A DNA stretch of 64,000 bases. Origin: Dryocola clanedunensis (GTDB lineage Bacteria > Pseudomonadota > Gammaproteobacteria > Enterobacterales > Enterobacteriaceae). Below the pieces are notes generated by a model, which had not been told where the DNA came from, searched no databases, and saw nothing but the letters and a program-made list of their open reading frames with translations. The stretch lies in NCBI RefSeq assembly GCF_025215155.1, contig NZ_JALHAM010000116.1; one strand, written 5' to 3'. Below are positions 46,980 to 55,228 of the stretch, one piece after another; position 1 is the stretch's first letter; each line of letters starts with the position of its first letter. The position numbers and the translations under genes were made by a program.

Positions 46980-47801
46980 CTACAAACTGTTGAGATCAAG
47001 GACATCACGCATGTCATAAAGACCGCTTTTTTTGCCACTCAACCATAAAGCGGAACGAACAGCACCATTTGCGAAGGTCATGCGGCTTGAGGCCTTGTGA
47101 GTAATTTCAATGCGCTCGCCGATATCCGCAAACATCGCCGTATGCTCGCCCACGATGTCCCCGGCTCGTACGGTTGCGAAACCAATGGTTCCAGGCACTC
47201 GCTCACCGGTGTAGCCCTCGCGGGAGTAGACCGCGCACTCTTTAAGATCTTTGTCCATTGCCAGGGCAATGGCCTCCCCCATCGCCAGCGCGGTGCCGGA
47301 TGGCGCATCCACTTTATGACGGTGGTGGGCTTCAATAATTTCGATATCGGTATAGTCGCCCATGACTTTGGCCGCTTTCTCCAGCAGCTTGAGCATCACA
47401 TTGACACCGACGCTGAAGTTCGCCGCAAAGACAACGGGGATCTCAGCAGAAGCAGCGTTGATAGCCTGCTTGCCCGCCTCGTCGAAGCCCGTGGTGCCGA
47501 TAACCATGCCCTTGCCGTGCTGGCGGCAAAAGGCCAGGTGGCTCAGCGTGCCTTCCGGGCGGGTGAAATCGATAAACACGTCAAAATCGTTGACCACGTT
47601 ATCTAAGCTGTCGCTGACGGTCACGCCGGTTTTCGCCACGCCAGCCAGTTCGCCCGCATCGCTGCCGACCAGGGAGGAGCCTTCGCGCTCAAGGGCTGCG
47701 CCAAGCTGTACGCCGTCGAGCTGCAAAGCGGCCTGAATAAGTTGTCGTCCCATACGACCGCCCGCGCCCGCAATCGCGACGCGGATCTGTGCTTCGTCCA
47801 T
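46980..47801 (-). CDS. dapB: 4-hydroxy-tetrahydrodipicolinate reductase
   Basis: 273 residues from ATG 47801 (MDEAQIRVAIAGAGGRMGRQ), the E. coli length; GTG two codons upstream is possible but leaves a poorer ribosome-binding site. It uses NAD(P)H in lysine and diaminopimelate synthesis. The Rossmann motif IAGAGGRMGR and the catalytic EAHHRHKVDAPSGTA (His pair and Lys) are intact. In E. coli the neighbour upstream is rihC; here about 8 kb of other genes intervene. Confidence 0.97.
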   Translation of the reverse strand: MDEAQIRVAIAGAGGRMGRQLIQAALQLDGVQLGAALEREGSSLVGSDAGELAGVAKTGVTVSDSLDNVVNDFDVFIDFTRPEGTLSHLAFCRQHGKGMVIGTTGFDEAGKQAINAASAEIPVVFAANFSVGVNVMLKLLEKAAKVMGDYTDIEIIEAHHRHKVDAPSGTALAMGEAIALAMDKDLKECAVYSREGYTGERVPGTIGFATVRAGDIVGEHTAMFADIGERIEITHKASSRMTFANGAVRSALWLSGKKSGLYDMRDVLDLNSL

Positions 47802-47953
47802 ATTCACTCTCTTTCATTAATCTGCTTACAAAACGTTCTCAGGTTACCCAGCGCCGTGAAATGCCGCCAGCCGAAAACACCGATAATTAGAAATTTATGA
47901 CAAACCGCTGCAGTTATCAGTAAAAGCATGCATAGGCTTAGCAAAATCAGGGG

Positions 47954-48961
47954 TTACTGGAAACCGCAAGACTCACGCACCACCAGAGCAGGCGGCAGGA
48001 TAATGCGCTTTGGCGGCTCATCATTACCCTGTATGCGGCTTAACAGCAGCTCTCCCGCTTTACGGCCAATCTCTTTAGCGGCAACCGAAACCGTGGTCAG
48101 AGCAGGCTGCACAAGGGCTGCTTCCGTGATGTCATCGAAGCCCACCAGGGCGAAATCTTTGCCCGGCGTCCTTCCCATTTTGCGTAAAGTCTGCATAACG
48201 CCGAGCGCCACAATGTCCTGATAGCAGACGGCGGCGGTGATCTCCGGGTAGCGGCTAAGTAGTGCTTCCGCCGCTTTTGCCCCGTCGCTCTGGCTGGCGG
48301 CCGTCGACACGACCCAGTCGCTGCAAGGCTGGATACGGTGCTCCAGCAGCTTGCTGCTGTAGCCGCCGATGCGCTGGGCGCGGCTGATCGAGTTTTCGCT
48401 GCCGCCTATAAACGCGATGTGACGGTGACCCAGCCGCAGAAGATGCTGTGTGGCCAGCTGTGTCCCTAGAAAATTATCCGTGCCCACAAAATCAAAGCTG
48501 ACGTCGTCCAGCGGACGCACCACCATAATGGCCGGGATGCTGCGGCGTTTTAGCGTTTCGAAAAACAGCGGCGGCGTTTCACGCGCAGCGCAAAGCACCA
48601 TGCCACAGGCATTGTTGCCCATCAAAGAATCGACGAATTTCTGCTGGCGAACGCCTGACTCTTCGCTATTTGCCAGAAACAGCAGCAGATCGTGCCGCTC
48701 CATCTCCTGGCTCAGCCCCGCCGTCATCTCACCGTAAAATGGGTTGGTAATATCGTGCAGCAACAGCCCGACCTGGTTACTGGAACGGTTACGCAGGTTA
48801 GCGGCGGTCTGGTTATAGACATAGCCAAGCTCATCTAACGCCTGCATGACGCGCCGGCGAGTCGCATCCGAAATTCGCCCCCGGTTGTGTAACACCATGG
48901 AAACCGTGGCGGTAGAAACGGACGCTCGTTGCGCCACCTGGGCCAGGGTAACAGTGCTCAT
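47954..48961 (-). CDS. LacI-family regulator of the adjacent PTS/isomerase genes
   Basis: 335 residues. N-terminal LacI helix-turn-helix (VTLAQVAQRASVSTATVSMVL, residues 4-24), hinge helix near NQTAANLRNRSSN, then a periplasmic-binding-protein-like ligand domain (GLLLHDITNPFYGEMTAGL; AFIGGSENSISRAQR; DFALVGFDDITEAALVQP). Not a known enterobacterial regulator that I can name. It is divergent from the PTS operon, and palindromes of the type GGTTAATCGATTAACC lie between them, so it is most likely their repressor. The inducer is unknown. Confidence 0.85.
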   Translation of the reverse strand: MSTVTLAQVAQRASVSTATVSMVLHNRGRISDATRRRVMQALDELGYVYNQTAANLRNRSSNQVGLLLHDITNPFYGEMTAGLSQEMERHDLLLFLANSEESGVRQQKFVDSLMGNNACGMVLCAARETPPLFFETLKRRSIPAIMVVRPLDDVSFDFVGTDNFLGTQLATQHLLRLGHRHIAFIGGSENSISRAQRIGGYSSKLLEHRIQPCSDWVVSTAASQSDGAKAAEALLSRYPEITAAVCYQDIVALGVMQTLRKMGRTPGKDFALVGFDDITEAALVQPALTTVSVAAKEIGRKAGELLLSRIQGNDEPPKRIILPPALVVRESCGFQ

Positions 48962-48991
48962 TTTCGCTCCTCACTAAAGCTCGCCTTCAGA

Positions 48992-49007
48992 GATTAATCG
49001 AATAACC
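48992..49007. promoter_or_regulatory. Operator-like palindrome, copy 1 (lacI-proximal)
   Basis: GATTAATCGAATAACC, two mismatches from the perfect palindrome at 55828-55843. It lies 31 bp before the regulator's own start and may serve autoregulation. Confidence 0.6.
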
Positions 49008-49026
49008 AAATAACTGCCTGTTTACC

Positions 49027-49042
49027 TGTGAATGGCATCACA
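49027..49042. promoter_or_regulatory. CRP-cAMP site
   Basis: TGTGAATGGCATCACA is a perfect TGTGA-N6-TCACA. It lies between the divergent regulator and PTS operon, about 115 bp before the isomerase start, which suits class I activation of the operon under carbon limitation. Confidence 0.8.
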
Positions 49043-49081
49043 GTTAACGGCTTGTCCCGAGATTAAATCGCGGATATGGCG

Positions 49082-49098
49082 GGTTAATCGCGTTAACC
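49082..49098. promoter_or_regulatory. Operator-like palindrome, copy 2
   Basis: GGTTAATCGCGTTAACC: the same arms as the other copies with a one-base longer centre. Confidence 0.65.
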
Positions 49099-49113
49099 AC
49101 CCTGTTCAAACAA

Positions 49114-49129
49114 GGTTAATCGATTAATC
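49114..49129. promoter_or_regulatory. Operator-like palindrome, copy 3 (PTS-proximal)
   Basis: GGTTAATCGATTAATC, one base from the perfect copy near 55828. It lies 29-44 bp before the isomerase ATG, where it would overlap the promoter or transcription start. Confidence 0.75.
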
Positions 49130-49157
49130 TTGAATTATCGACATCAGGGAGCCATTT

Positions 49158-50903
49158 ATGAAGCACGCGACGTACGATAAGTATCCTGAAGTATGCATCA
49201 AAGGGTTTGAAAATCAGGCCTGGTCCGGCTGGCAGGCAATCCGCCAGGCGCTGAAGCCGCGACTGACGAACAGGGGAAAAACCGTCGTGGTGATTGACTG
49301 TTATCCCGGGGTCCGGCTTGAAGAGCTGCGGGAACAGCTGATCGACAAGCTAAGCCCGGCGCTGCTCGTCAATGCCGAAGCGGCCCGCCTGAGCGAAAAG
49401 CATCTGCACGATCTTCTGGCGCAGAATCTGACGGACGATCGCGTGTTCGGCGTCCTCTCCTGCCACCAGCTTGACGAATTTTTCTGCCCCGATAAGCTCG
49501 CCGCGCTTCAGCAGGAAGTGGAGCTGGCAAGCGGACTGGTCGTGGTGTATGGCCCTGGCGCTGCGCTGGTGCATGAAGGCGATATTCTGGTGTACGCCGA
49601 TTTAGCCCGCTGGGAAATCCAGCAGCGTTTTCGTACCGGTGAGCTGGGCAACTGGGGAGCAAATAACGAAAGCGAAGATATTCTGCGCCGCTACAAGCGG
49701 GCCTTTTTCATCGAATGGCGCGTGTTTGACCGCCATAAAACGCCCCTTCTGAAACGTGCCGATTTCCTGCTCGACACCAACGCGGCTGACAGCCCTGCGA
49801 TGGTAAGCGGGGAAGCGCTGCATCACGCTCTACAGTATACCGCGCAGCGGCCGTTCCGCGTGGTGCCCTTCTTCGACCCCGGCGTGTGGGGCGGACAATG
49901 GATGAAAAACAAGTTTGATCTCGATCCCGCAAAACCAAACTACGCATGGTGTTTTGACTGTGTGCCCGAGGAGAACAGCCTGTTACTGCGTTTTGGTGAT
50001 GTGCGGATCGAGATCCCCTCTCAGGATCTGGTATTGCTCTACCCTCGCCCGCTGCTGGGCGAAAAAGTTCACTCGCGCTTTGGGGCAGAATTCCCGATCC
50101 GCTTTGATTTCCTCGACACCGTCGGCGGCCAGAATCTCAGCTTCCAGGTCCATCCGCTGACCGAATACATCCAGCAGCACTTCGGCATGCATTACACCCA
50201 GGACGAAAGCTACTACATGCTGGAAGCCGAGCCTGAGGCGGAAGTTTATCTCGGCACCAGAACGGGTACCGATCCGCAGGAAATGCTCGACGATCTGGCA
50301 AGCGCCCAGCGCGGCGAGAAAGCGTTTGACGATGAGAAATTCGTTAACCGTTTCCCGGCGCGAAAACACGATCACTTCCTGATCCCGGCGGGCACCGTTC
50401 ACTGTTCCGGTTCGGGATCGATGGTGCTGGAGATCAGCGCCACGCCATATATCTTCACCTTCAAGCTCTGGGACTGGGGCCGCCTGGGGCTGGACGGCCT
50501 GCCGCGCCCGGTGCATCTGGAACACGGCGCACAGGTTATTGACTGGCAGCGGGATACGGCCTGGGTTACAGAACATTTGATTAACCATTTTGAACCCGTA
50601 GCCGAAGGCGACGGCTGGCAGGAAGAGCGGACAGGGCTGCACGAGCGGGAGTTTATCGAGACGCGCCGCCACTGGTTCAGCAAGCCGGTCGTTCATCACA
50701 CCCACGGCGGCGTAAACGTGCTGAATCTGGTGGAGGGTAGAGAAGCTCTGGTCGACAGCCCGACTGACGCCTTCGAGCCGTTCATCGTTCACTACGCAGA
50801 AACATTCATTATTCCCGCTGCGGTCGGCGAATACCGTATTTCACCTTACGGCAGCGCCGCAGGTCAGCGGCTCGCCACCATGAAAGCCTGGGTAAGAGGA
50901 TAA
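49158..50903 (+). CDS. Two-domain class I mannose-6-phosphate isomerase-like protein
   Basis: 581 residues, AGGGAG before the ATG. Residues about 1-230 look like a nucleoside/uridine-kinase-like fold (KTVVVIDCYPGVRLEEL in place of a Walker A; ADFLLDTNAADSP), without GxxGxGKS, so ATP binding is doubtful. Residues about 235-581 are a type I phosphomannose isomerase: LSFQVHP (Gln330, His332), a Glu in DESYYMLEAEPEAEVYLG, and FLIPAGTVHCSG (His415), the zinc ligands and catalytic region of ManA. It is the first gene of the PTS operon, so it probably isomerises the imported sugar phosphate. Substrate not established. Confidence 0.8.
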   Translation: MKHATYDKYPEVCIKGFENQAWSGWQAIRQALKPRLTNRGKTVVVIDCYPGVRLEELREQLIDKLSPALLVNAEAARLSEKHLHDLLAQNLTDDRVFGVLSCHQLDEFFCPDKLAALQQEVELASGLVVVYGPGAALVHEGDILVYADLARWEIQQRFRTGELGNWGANNESEDILRRYKRAFFIEWRVFDRHKTPLLKRADFLLDTNAADSPAMVSGEALHHALQYTAQRPFRVVPFFDPGVWGGQWMKNKFDLDPAKPNYAWCFDCVPEENSLLLRFGDVRIEIPSQDLVLLYPRPLLGEKVHSRFGAEFPIRFDFLDTVGGQNLSFQVHPLTEYIQQHFGMHYTQDESYYMLEAEPEAEVYLGTRTGTDPQEMLDDLASAQRGEKAFDDEKFVNRFPARKHDHFLIPAGTVHCSGSGSMVLEISATPYIFTFKLWDWGRLGLDGLPRPVHLEHGAQVIDWQRDTAWVTEHLINHFEPVAEGDGWQEERTGLHEREFIETRRHWFSKPVVHHTHGGVNVLNLVEGREALVDSPTDAFEPFIVHYAETFIIPAAVGEYRISPYGSAAGQRLATMKAWVRG

Positions 50904-50907
50904 AATC

Positions 50908-51336
50908 ATGATCAATATCGTTCTGGCGACACACGGCTCACTGGCCGACGCACTGCTGACAAGCTCCCACATGGTGTACGGCGAACTGCCCCACGTTTTC
51001 CCGGTCATGCTCAGCGAAACAAAAGGTATCAACAGCTTTAGCGAAGAGTTTGCCGCCGTGCTCAAAGAGGCCAGCAAAGGGGCGGACGGGGTGATCGTGC
51101 TGTGCGATTTGCAAAGCGGCACGCCGTGGAACGTTGCCTGCCATCACGCTTTTAACCCGGAAACTCATCCGCCCGTTGCGGTGCTGGCCGGGGTCAACTT
51201 CCCGATGCTGCTGCTCAGCGACGAGATAAAAGACCTTACCTGTCTGACAGAGGCTACCGGGCAGCTGCTGGCACAATCCCGCGACTCGCTGGTTGAGGCC
51301 CGCTTGGTCGAAACCGTGCAGTCCGATGATTTTTAA
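50908..51336 (+). CDS. Mannose-family PTS component EIIA
   Basis: 142 residues. The EIIA-Man fold begins INIVLATHGSLADALL; His9 in ATHG is the expected phosphorylation site accepting phosphate from HPr. The CDLQSGTPWN motif is typical. It starts 4 bp after the isomerase gene. Unlike ManX, EIIA and EIIB are separate proteins here, as in sorbose-type systems. Confidence 0.92.
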   Translation: MINIVLATHGSLADALLTSSHMVYGELPHVFPVMLSETKGINSFSEEFAAVLKEASKGADGVIVLCDLQSGTPWNVACHHAFNPETHPPVAVLAGVNFPMLLLSDEIKDLTCLTEATGQLLAQSRDSLVEARLVETVQSDDF

Positions 51337-51345
51337 GGAGGAAAA

Positions 51346-51840
51346 ATGAGCATTTCATTTGTACGCATTGATGACCGCGTGATCCACGGCCAGCTCGTGA
51401 CCCGCTGGGCGAAAGAGCTGCCGTGCGACGGGATTGTCGCCATCGACGATGCCGTTGCCGCAGACCCACTGCTCTCTTCGGTGATGAAAGGGGCGGTTCA
51501 GGACATCAAAGTCTGGCTGTTCGACACCCAGACGGCGATTGAAAAGCTGCCGAAGATTATCGCCAGCGAGAAGCGCTACTTTGTCATTGGCAAATCTCCC
51601 GTCACGTTGAAACGCATCGAAGAGGCGGGCATCAGCCTGCAAAACGGCAACCGAAAAATTAACGTCGGGCCAATCAGCACCCGCGCCGGTACCACAACCA
51701 TCGGGCCTAACCAGGCGGTAACTCAGGAAGAAGCGGCAGCTTTTGATTTTCTGTCGCAGCTTGGCCACCAGATTGAATTTCGTCTGGTGCCGGACGCCAG
51801 CTGCTACAGCTGGCAGGACGCACGACAAAAAATCAAATAG
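51346..51840 (+). CDS. Mannose/sorbose-family PTS component EIIB
   Basis: 164 residues: FVRIDDRVIHGQLVTRWAKE with the phospho-acceptor His14 in RVIHGQ. GGAGG precedes the ATG. It receives phosphate from EIIA and passes it to the sugar as EIIC/EIID carry it through the membrane. The QIEFRLVPDAS end is typical of the family. Confidence 0.92.
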   Translation: MSISFVRIDDRVIHGQLVTRWAKELPCDGIVAIDDAVAADPLLSSVMKGAVQDIKVWLFDTQTAIEKLPKIIASEKRYFVIGKSPVTLKRIEEAGISLQNGNRKINVGPISTRAGTTTIGPNQAVTQEEAAAFDFLSQLGHQIEFRLVPDASCYSWQDARQKIK

Positions 51841-51851
51841 AGGAATGCATT

Positions 51852-52646
51852 ATGGCTTTTGAAGCTGCATTAATCGGCCTTCTCTGTTACCTCGGTGCGC
51901 TCAGTAGCCCCTGGCTATTTGGGCTGACCGGCGGCTGGTATCTGATTACCCGCCCGCTGGTCTCAGGGATGCTGGTCGGGTTTATCCTCGGCGATGTCCA
52001 GACCGGGATTATCATCGGCGTAGCCGTTCAGGCGGTGTATATCGCAATGGTAACCCCGGGCGGTTCGATGCCCGCCGATCTTAACTTTGTCGCCTTTCCG
52101 GCCATTGCGCTGGGGATCCTCTCCAACAAGGGGCCGGAAGTGGCGGTTGCGCTGGCGGCAACCATTGGCATTGCGGGAACCGTGCTCTTCAACGCCATGA
52201 TGGTGCTGAACTCCTGGTGGAACCACCGGGCGGACATCGCGCTGGACAAGGGCGATGAGCGCGGGGTGTACCTCAACAGCGCCATCTGGCCTCAGTTCAC
52301 AAATTTCCTGATGCGCTTTATCCCGACGTTTATCGCCGTCTACTTTGGCGCGCAGTACATCAATGAGTTTATGGACAGTCTGCCGCACATCGTGCTGTCG
52401 ACCATGAACGTGCTGGGCGGCATCCTGCCTGCCGTGGGCATCGCCATTCTGCTCAAGCAGATCATCAAAAACTACAGCATGCTGATTTACTTCCTGGTGG
52501 GCTTCATCTGCATCGTTTTCCTGAAGCTCAACATGGTGGCGCTGGTTATCGTCGGCAGCCTGCTGGCCCTGATCCACTACAACTACAAGCCAGAGCCGCA
52601 GACCGCGAGCGCGGTAAAACCGGCCGATGACGAGGATGAATTCTGA
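51852..52646 (+). CDS. Mannose/sorbose-family PTS permease EIIC
   Basis: 264 residues, strongly hydrophobic with about eight helices. The signature GVAVQAVYIAMVTPGGSMPADL (glycine-rich, near residue 60-80) is that of EIIC-Man/Sor. A charged tail (KPADDEDEF) ends the protein. Its TGA overlaps the start of the EIID gene by one base. Confidence 0.92.
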   Translation: MAFEAALIGLLCYLGALSSPWLFGLTGGWYLITRPLVSGMLVGFILGDVQTGIIIGVAVQAVYIAMVTPGGSMPADLNFVAFPAIALGILSNKGPEVAVALAATIGIAGTVLFNAMMVLNSWWNHRADIALDKGDERGVYLNSAIWPQFTNFLMRFIPTFIAVYFGAQYINEFMDSLPHIVLSTMNVLGGILPAVGIAILLKQIIKNYSMLIYFLVGFICIVFLKLNMVALVIVGSLLALIHYNYKPEPQTASAVKPADDEDEF

Positions 52647-53461
52647 TGGAAGAACGCAAACTTACCCGCCAGGATCTCAGACGCTGCTGGCGGAGCTGGA
52701 TGATGTACAACCTCTCCTCAATGAGCTTTGAGCGGCTGGAGTCGTTTGGCTTTTGCCTGAGCATGCTGCCGGTGGCGAAAAAGCTCTACCCTGACGAGCA
52801 GGAGCGCAAGGAGATGCTCAAGCGCCATGCTTCGTTCTATAACACCGAGCCGCAGCTCGGGGCGATCGTGAACGGCATGGTGCTGGGGCTGGAGGAGAAG
52901 CGCGCCAACGGGGAGCCCATCGACGGTGAAACCATTAACACCCTGAAGGTGGGCCTGATGGGGCCGGTCGCCGGGATTGGTGATTCGATGATCCCTGGCA
53001 TGTTGATCCCCATCCTGCTCAGCATCGGCATGGCGCTGGCGGCGGGCGGCAATATCCTCGGACCGCTGTTTTACTGCGTGGCGTGGCTGGCGATTATCAT
53101 CCCCGGCTCGTGGTTCCTGTTCTTAAAGGGCTACCGCATGGGGTCAACGTCCGTTGAGATGCTGGTCAGCAGCAAATCAACCCGCCTGCGCGAGGCGCTC
53201 TCGTTGCTGGGCGTATTCGTCATGGGCGGCGTAGCGGCAAGCTATGTGAAGCTGGGCACCGGGCTGGAGTTCATCACCAAAGACGGCGTGAACATTCATC
53301 TGCAGCAGATGCTGGACGGTATTTTCCCGAACCTGCTGCCGCTTATCGTGGTCATTGGTACCTGGTATCTGATGGCTAAGCGCGGCGTGTCGCCCGTGAA
53401 AGCCATGCTGCTTTTGCTGGTTCTCGCCGCGGCTGGCGTGGCGGTTGGGCTGTTTGCCTGA
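52646..53461 (+). CDS. Mannose/sorbose-family PTS permease EIID
   Basis: 271 residues. Typical EIID features are RRCWRSWMMYNLSSMSFERL at the N-terminus, FYNTEPQLGAIVNGMVLGLEE and LKVGLMGPVAGIGDSMIPG in the middle, then C-terminal helices. EIIC and EIID together form the sugar channel. Last gene of the operon; a long hairpin follows. Confidence 0.92.
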   Translation: MEERKLTRQDLRRCWRSWMMYNLSSMSFERLESFGFCLSMLPVAKKLYPDEQERKEMLKRHASFYNTEPQLGAIVNGMVLGLEEKRANGEPIDGETINTLKVGLMGPVAGIGDSMIPGMLIPILLSIGMALAAGGNILGPLFYCVAWLAIIIPGSWFLFLKGYRMGSTSVEMLVSSKSTRLREALSLLGVFVMGGVAASYVKLGTGLEFITKDGVNIHLQQMLDGIFPNLLPLIVVIGTWYLMAKRGVSPVKAMLLLLVLAAAGVAVGLFA

Positions 53462-53469
53462 GGCAACAT

Positions 53470-53509
53470 GCTGCCCCTGGAGAAATCTTATTTATTCGCC
53501 AGGGGCAGC
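53470..53509 (+). terminator. Hairpin after the PTS operon
   Basis: GCTGCCCCTGG and CCAGGGGCAGC, perfect 11-bp arms around an 18-base AT-rich loop. It starts 9 bp after the EIID stop. No T-run follows, so it could be a terminator or an mRNA end protector. Confidence 0.55.
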
Positions 53510-53717
53510 AGCAATGACGAGCGAATTTAATTAATACTGAACAGAATATTTAATGCCACTTAGTTTCATACTGTAAAATACTCTCCTTCCAGAGCAGAAC
53601 GCCTGTTTATAATCCTTCATGGCTGTAAGTTGTGAATAAACCGCTTATTTCCATTTCCTTTCCCCTGCTATATAATCGTTCCCCGGCCTTAGCATCCGCA
53701 TTGTAAAGGGATTAATA

Positions 53718-54383
53718 ATGGATGAAGTTAACTGGAGCTTAATTGATAAAATTGTCTTTATTAATCTGGAAAGTCGACCCGATCGATTAATTGAAATCAC
53801 TGCTGAATTAAAAAAGGTCAAAGCCCCGGCAGATAAAGTCATTCATTTGAACGCCATTAAAGAAAAAAACGGTGCCGTGGGATGTGCAAAATCACATATT
53901 GCCGCGCTGGAAATGGCCAGAGATAACGGCTGGAATAACGTTCTTATTCTTGAAGATGATATGGTTTTTGAAAATGACAGCCAGTCCTGTACCAGGCTCA
54001 ATAATTTCCTCGATAAACTGGTAACGATAAGCTGGGATGTCGCTTTTCTCTCCGCCAGTTATTATATCATCAAAAAAATGACGGAAGGTTTCTACCGGGT
54101 AGAATGGGCCTACATGGCAAACAGCTACCTTGTTAACCAGCACTATTACGGGAAACTGATAAATACCTTTTCCGGGGCAATTTATCGGATGCAAAACATC
54201 GAAGCCAACGCCGGTATAGATGCCAGCTGGATAAAACTGATGGAGAAGGATAACTGGTACGGTGTTTATCCCTGCGTTGGCTACCAACGCCCGGGGCAGA
54301 GCGATATAGAAAAGAAAATTATCGATCGACGAGATCACTTTAAACGACCCATTGATGATATAAAACGCTTTGGGTCATATTAA
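53718..54383 (+). CDS. Glycosyltransferase family 25 (LPS-type) protein
   Basis: 221 residues. KIVFINLESRPDR at 11-23, AVGCAKSHIAAL at 53-64 and VLILEDDM at 75-82 (acidic metal-binding site) are the GT25 hallmarks of galactosyl/glucosyl transferases that act on lipooligosaccharide. The gene is clearly more AT-rich than its neighbours and has no functional link with the flanking PTS and isomerase genes, which suggests separate acquisition. No transmembrane helix. Acceptor unknown. Confidence 0.8.
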   Translation: MDEVNWSLIDKIVFINLESRPDRLIEITAELKKVKAPADKVIHLNAIKEKNGAVGCAKSHIAALEMARDNGWNNVLILEDDMVFENDSQSCTRLNNFLDKLVTISWDVAFLSASYYIIKKMTEGFYRVEWAYMANSYLVNQHYYGKLINTFSGAIYRMQNIEANAGIDASWIKLMEKDNWYGVYPCVGYQRPGQSDIEKKIIDRRDHFKRPIDDIKRFGSY

Positions 54384-54407
54384 AATGCCGTTATATACAG
54401 CAGAGAT

Positions 54408-54439
54408 CCCCTTCTCCCCACCTTTCCAGGGAGAAGGGG
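54408..54439. terminator. Hairpin between convergent GT25 and cupin genes
   Basis: CCCCTTCTCCC and GGGAGAAGGGG, perfect 11-bp arms with a 10-base loop. A third example of the pyrimidine/purine hairpins seen at 11842 and 30737 between convergent genes. Confidence 0.6.
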
Positions 54440-54445
54440 CAAAAG

Positions 54446-55228
54446 CTAAGGATGAAAATTCATCCACTTCTGGGCGGCCATTCCAGGCTTCGAGATAAAC
54501 TGGAAGCGGGCCGGATCATCAATAAACTGCTGATAAAGCGGCTCGTCGGTGATGCCAAACTCGCTGTAAATCCTCGGTGAGGTCACCTGTAGCCGCCCCG
54601 GCATATAGCGGCGGTTATGCTGCCAGGCGATGTGCTCCTCCTGTAACAGAGGATACCAGGCAAGCCCCTTCATGGCGCGCACCGCATCATATTCAAAACC
54701 GTACTCCCGGTCGCACCATGCGCCAAACGTCAGCGGTTCGTCCGGTGAGGCTGAGATAGTCGCATGCGCCCAGCCCGGCGGAACAAGCACCTTCTCCCCA
54801 GGCCCTGCGCAGACGGCGAAGCAGCGCCCCGGATCGTCCGCCACAAATTCCTGCATATAGATAATCGCTTTGCCCTGCCAGACCTCGTACAGTTCCGGCG
54901 GCGACCAGCCGCTGTGTCCGCTGATGCGGTGGATATGTCCCTGACTACGAATGGGTTCGTCGCCCAGTCGTCCACGGGCGTAGGTCACCACGCCGAACAG
55001 CAGCATGCGCTTTTTCAACTCGTCACGATCTCTGAGGCGGGCAACGTCCATCGCGATAGCGTACACATCCTCGGGGCCGTCGCACGTCGGATCCCGTAAA
55101 GAAGCGCGGATCTGATCCAGCTTGCGGATCTCCGGCACCGGACCGATCACCTCTTCGCCGTAGCTAAAGCCCATCGGCGAAGGGTGAATCGTCATATCCA
55201 GACCAAAATTGCAGTGCGGTTCAGCCAT
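54446..55228 (-). CDS. Cupin glucose-6-phosphate isomerase-family protein (long form)
   Basis: 260 residues. The cupin metal site is readable: SQGHIHR (His98, His100), PPELYEVWQG (Glu112) and VPPGWAHATI (His155), the His-x-His...Glu...His pattern of archaeal-type phosphoglucose isomerases (PF06560). It has about 90 extra N-terminal residues and a C-terminal tail compared with its neighbour. It overlaps the 3' end of the upstream cupin gene by 8 bp, so they are co-transcribed. Probably an aldose/ketose-6-phosphate isomerase; substrate not known. Confidence 0.78.
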   Translation of the reverse strand: MAEPHCNFGLDMTIHPSPMGFSYGEEVIGPVPEIRKLDQIRASLRDPTCDGPEDVYAIAMDVARLRDRDELKKRMLLFGVVTYARGRLGDEPIRSQGHIHRISGHSGWSPPELYEVWQGKAIIYMQEFVADDPGRCFAVCAGPGEKVLVPPGWAHATISASPDEPLTFGAWCDREYGFEYDAVRAMKGLAWYPLLQEEHIAWQHNRRYMPGRLQVTSPRIYSEFGITDEPLYQQFIDDPARFQFISKPGMAAQKWMNFHP

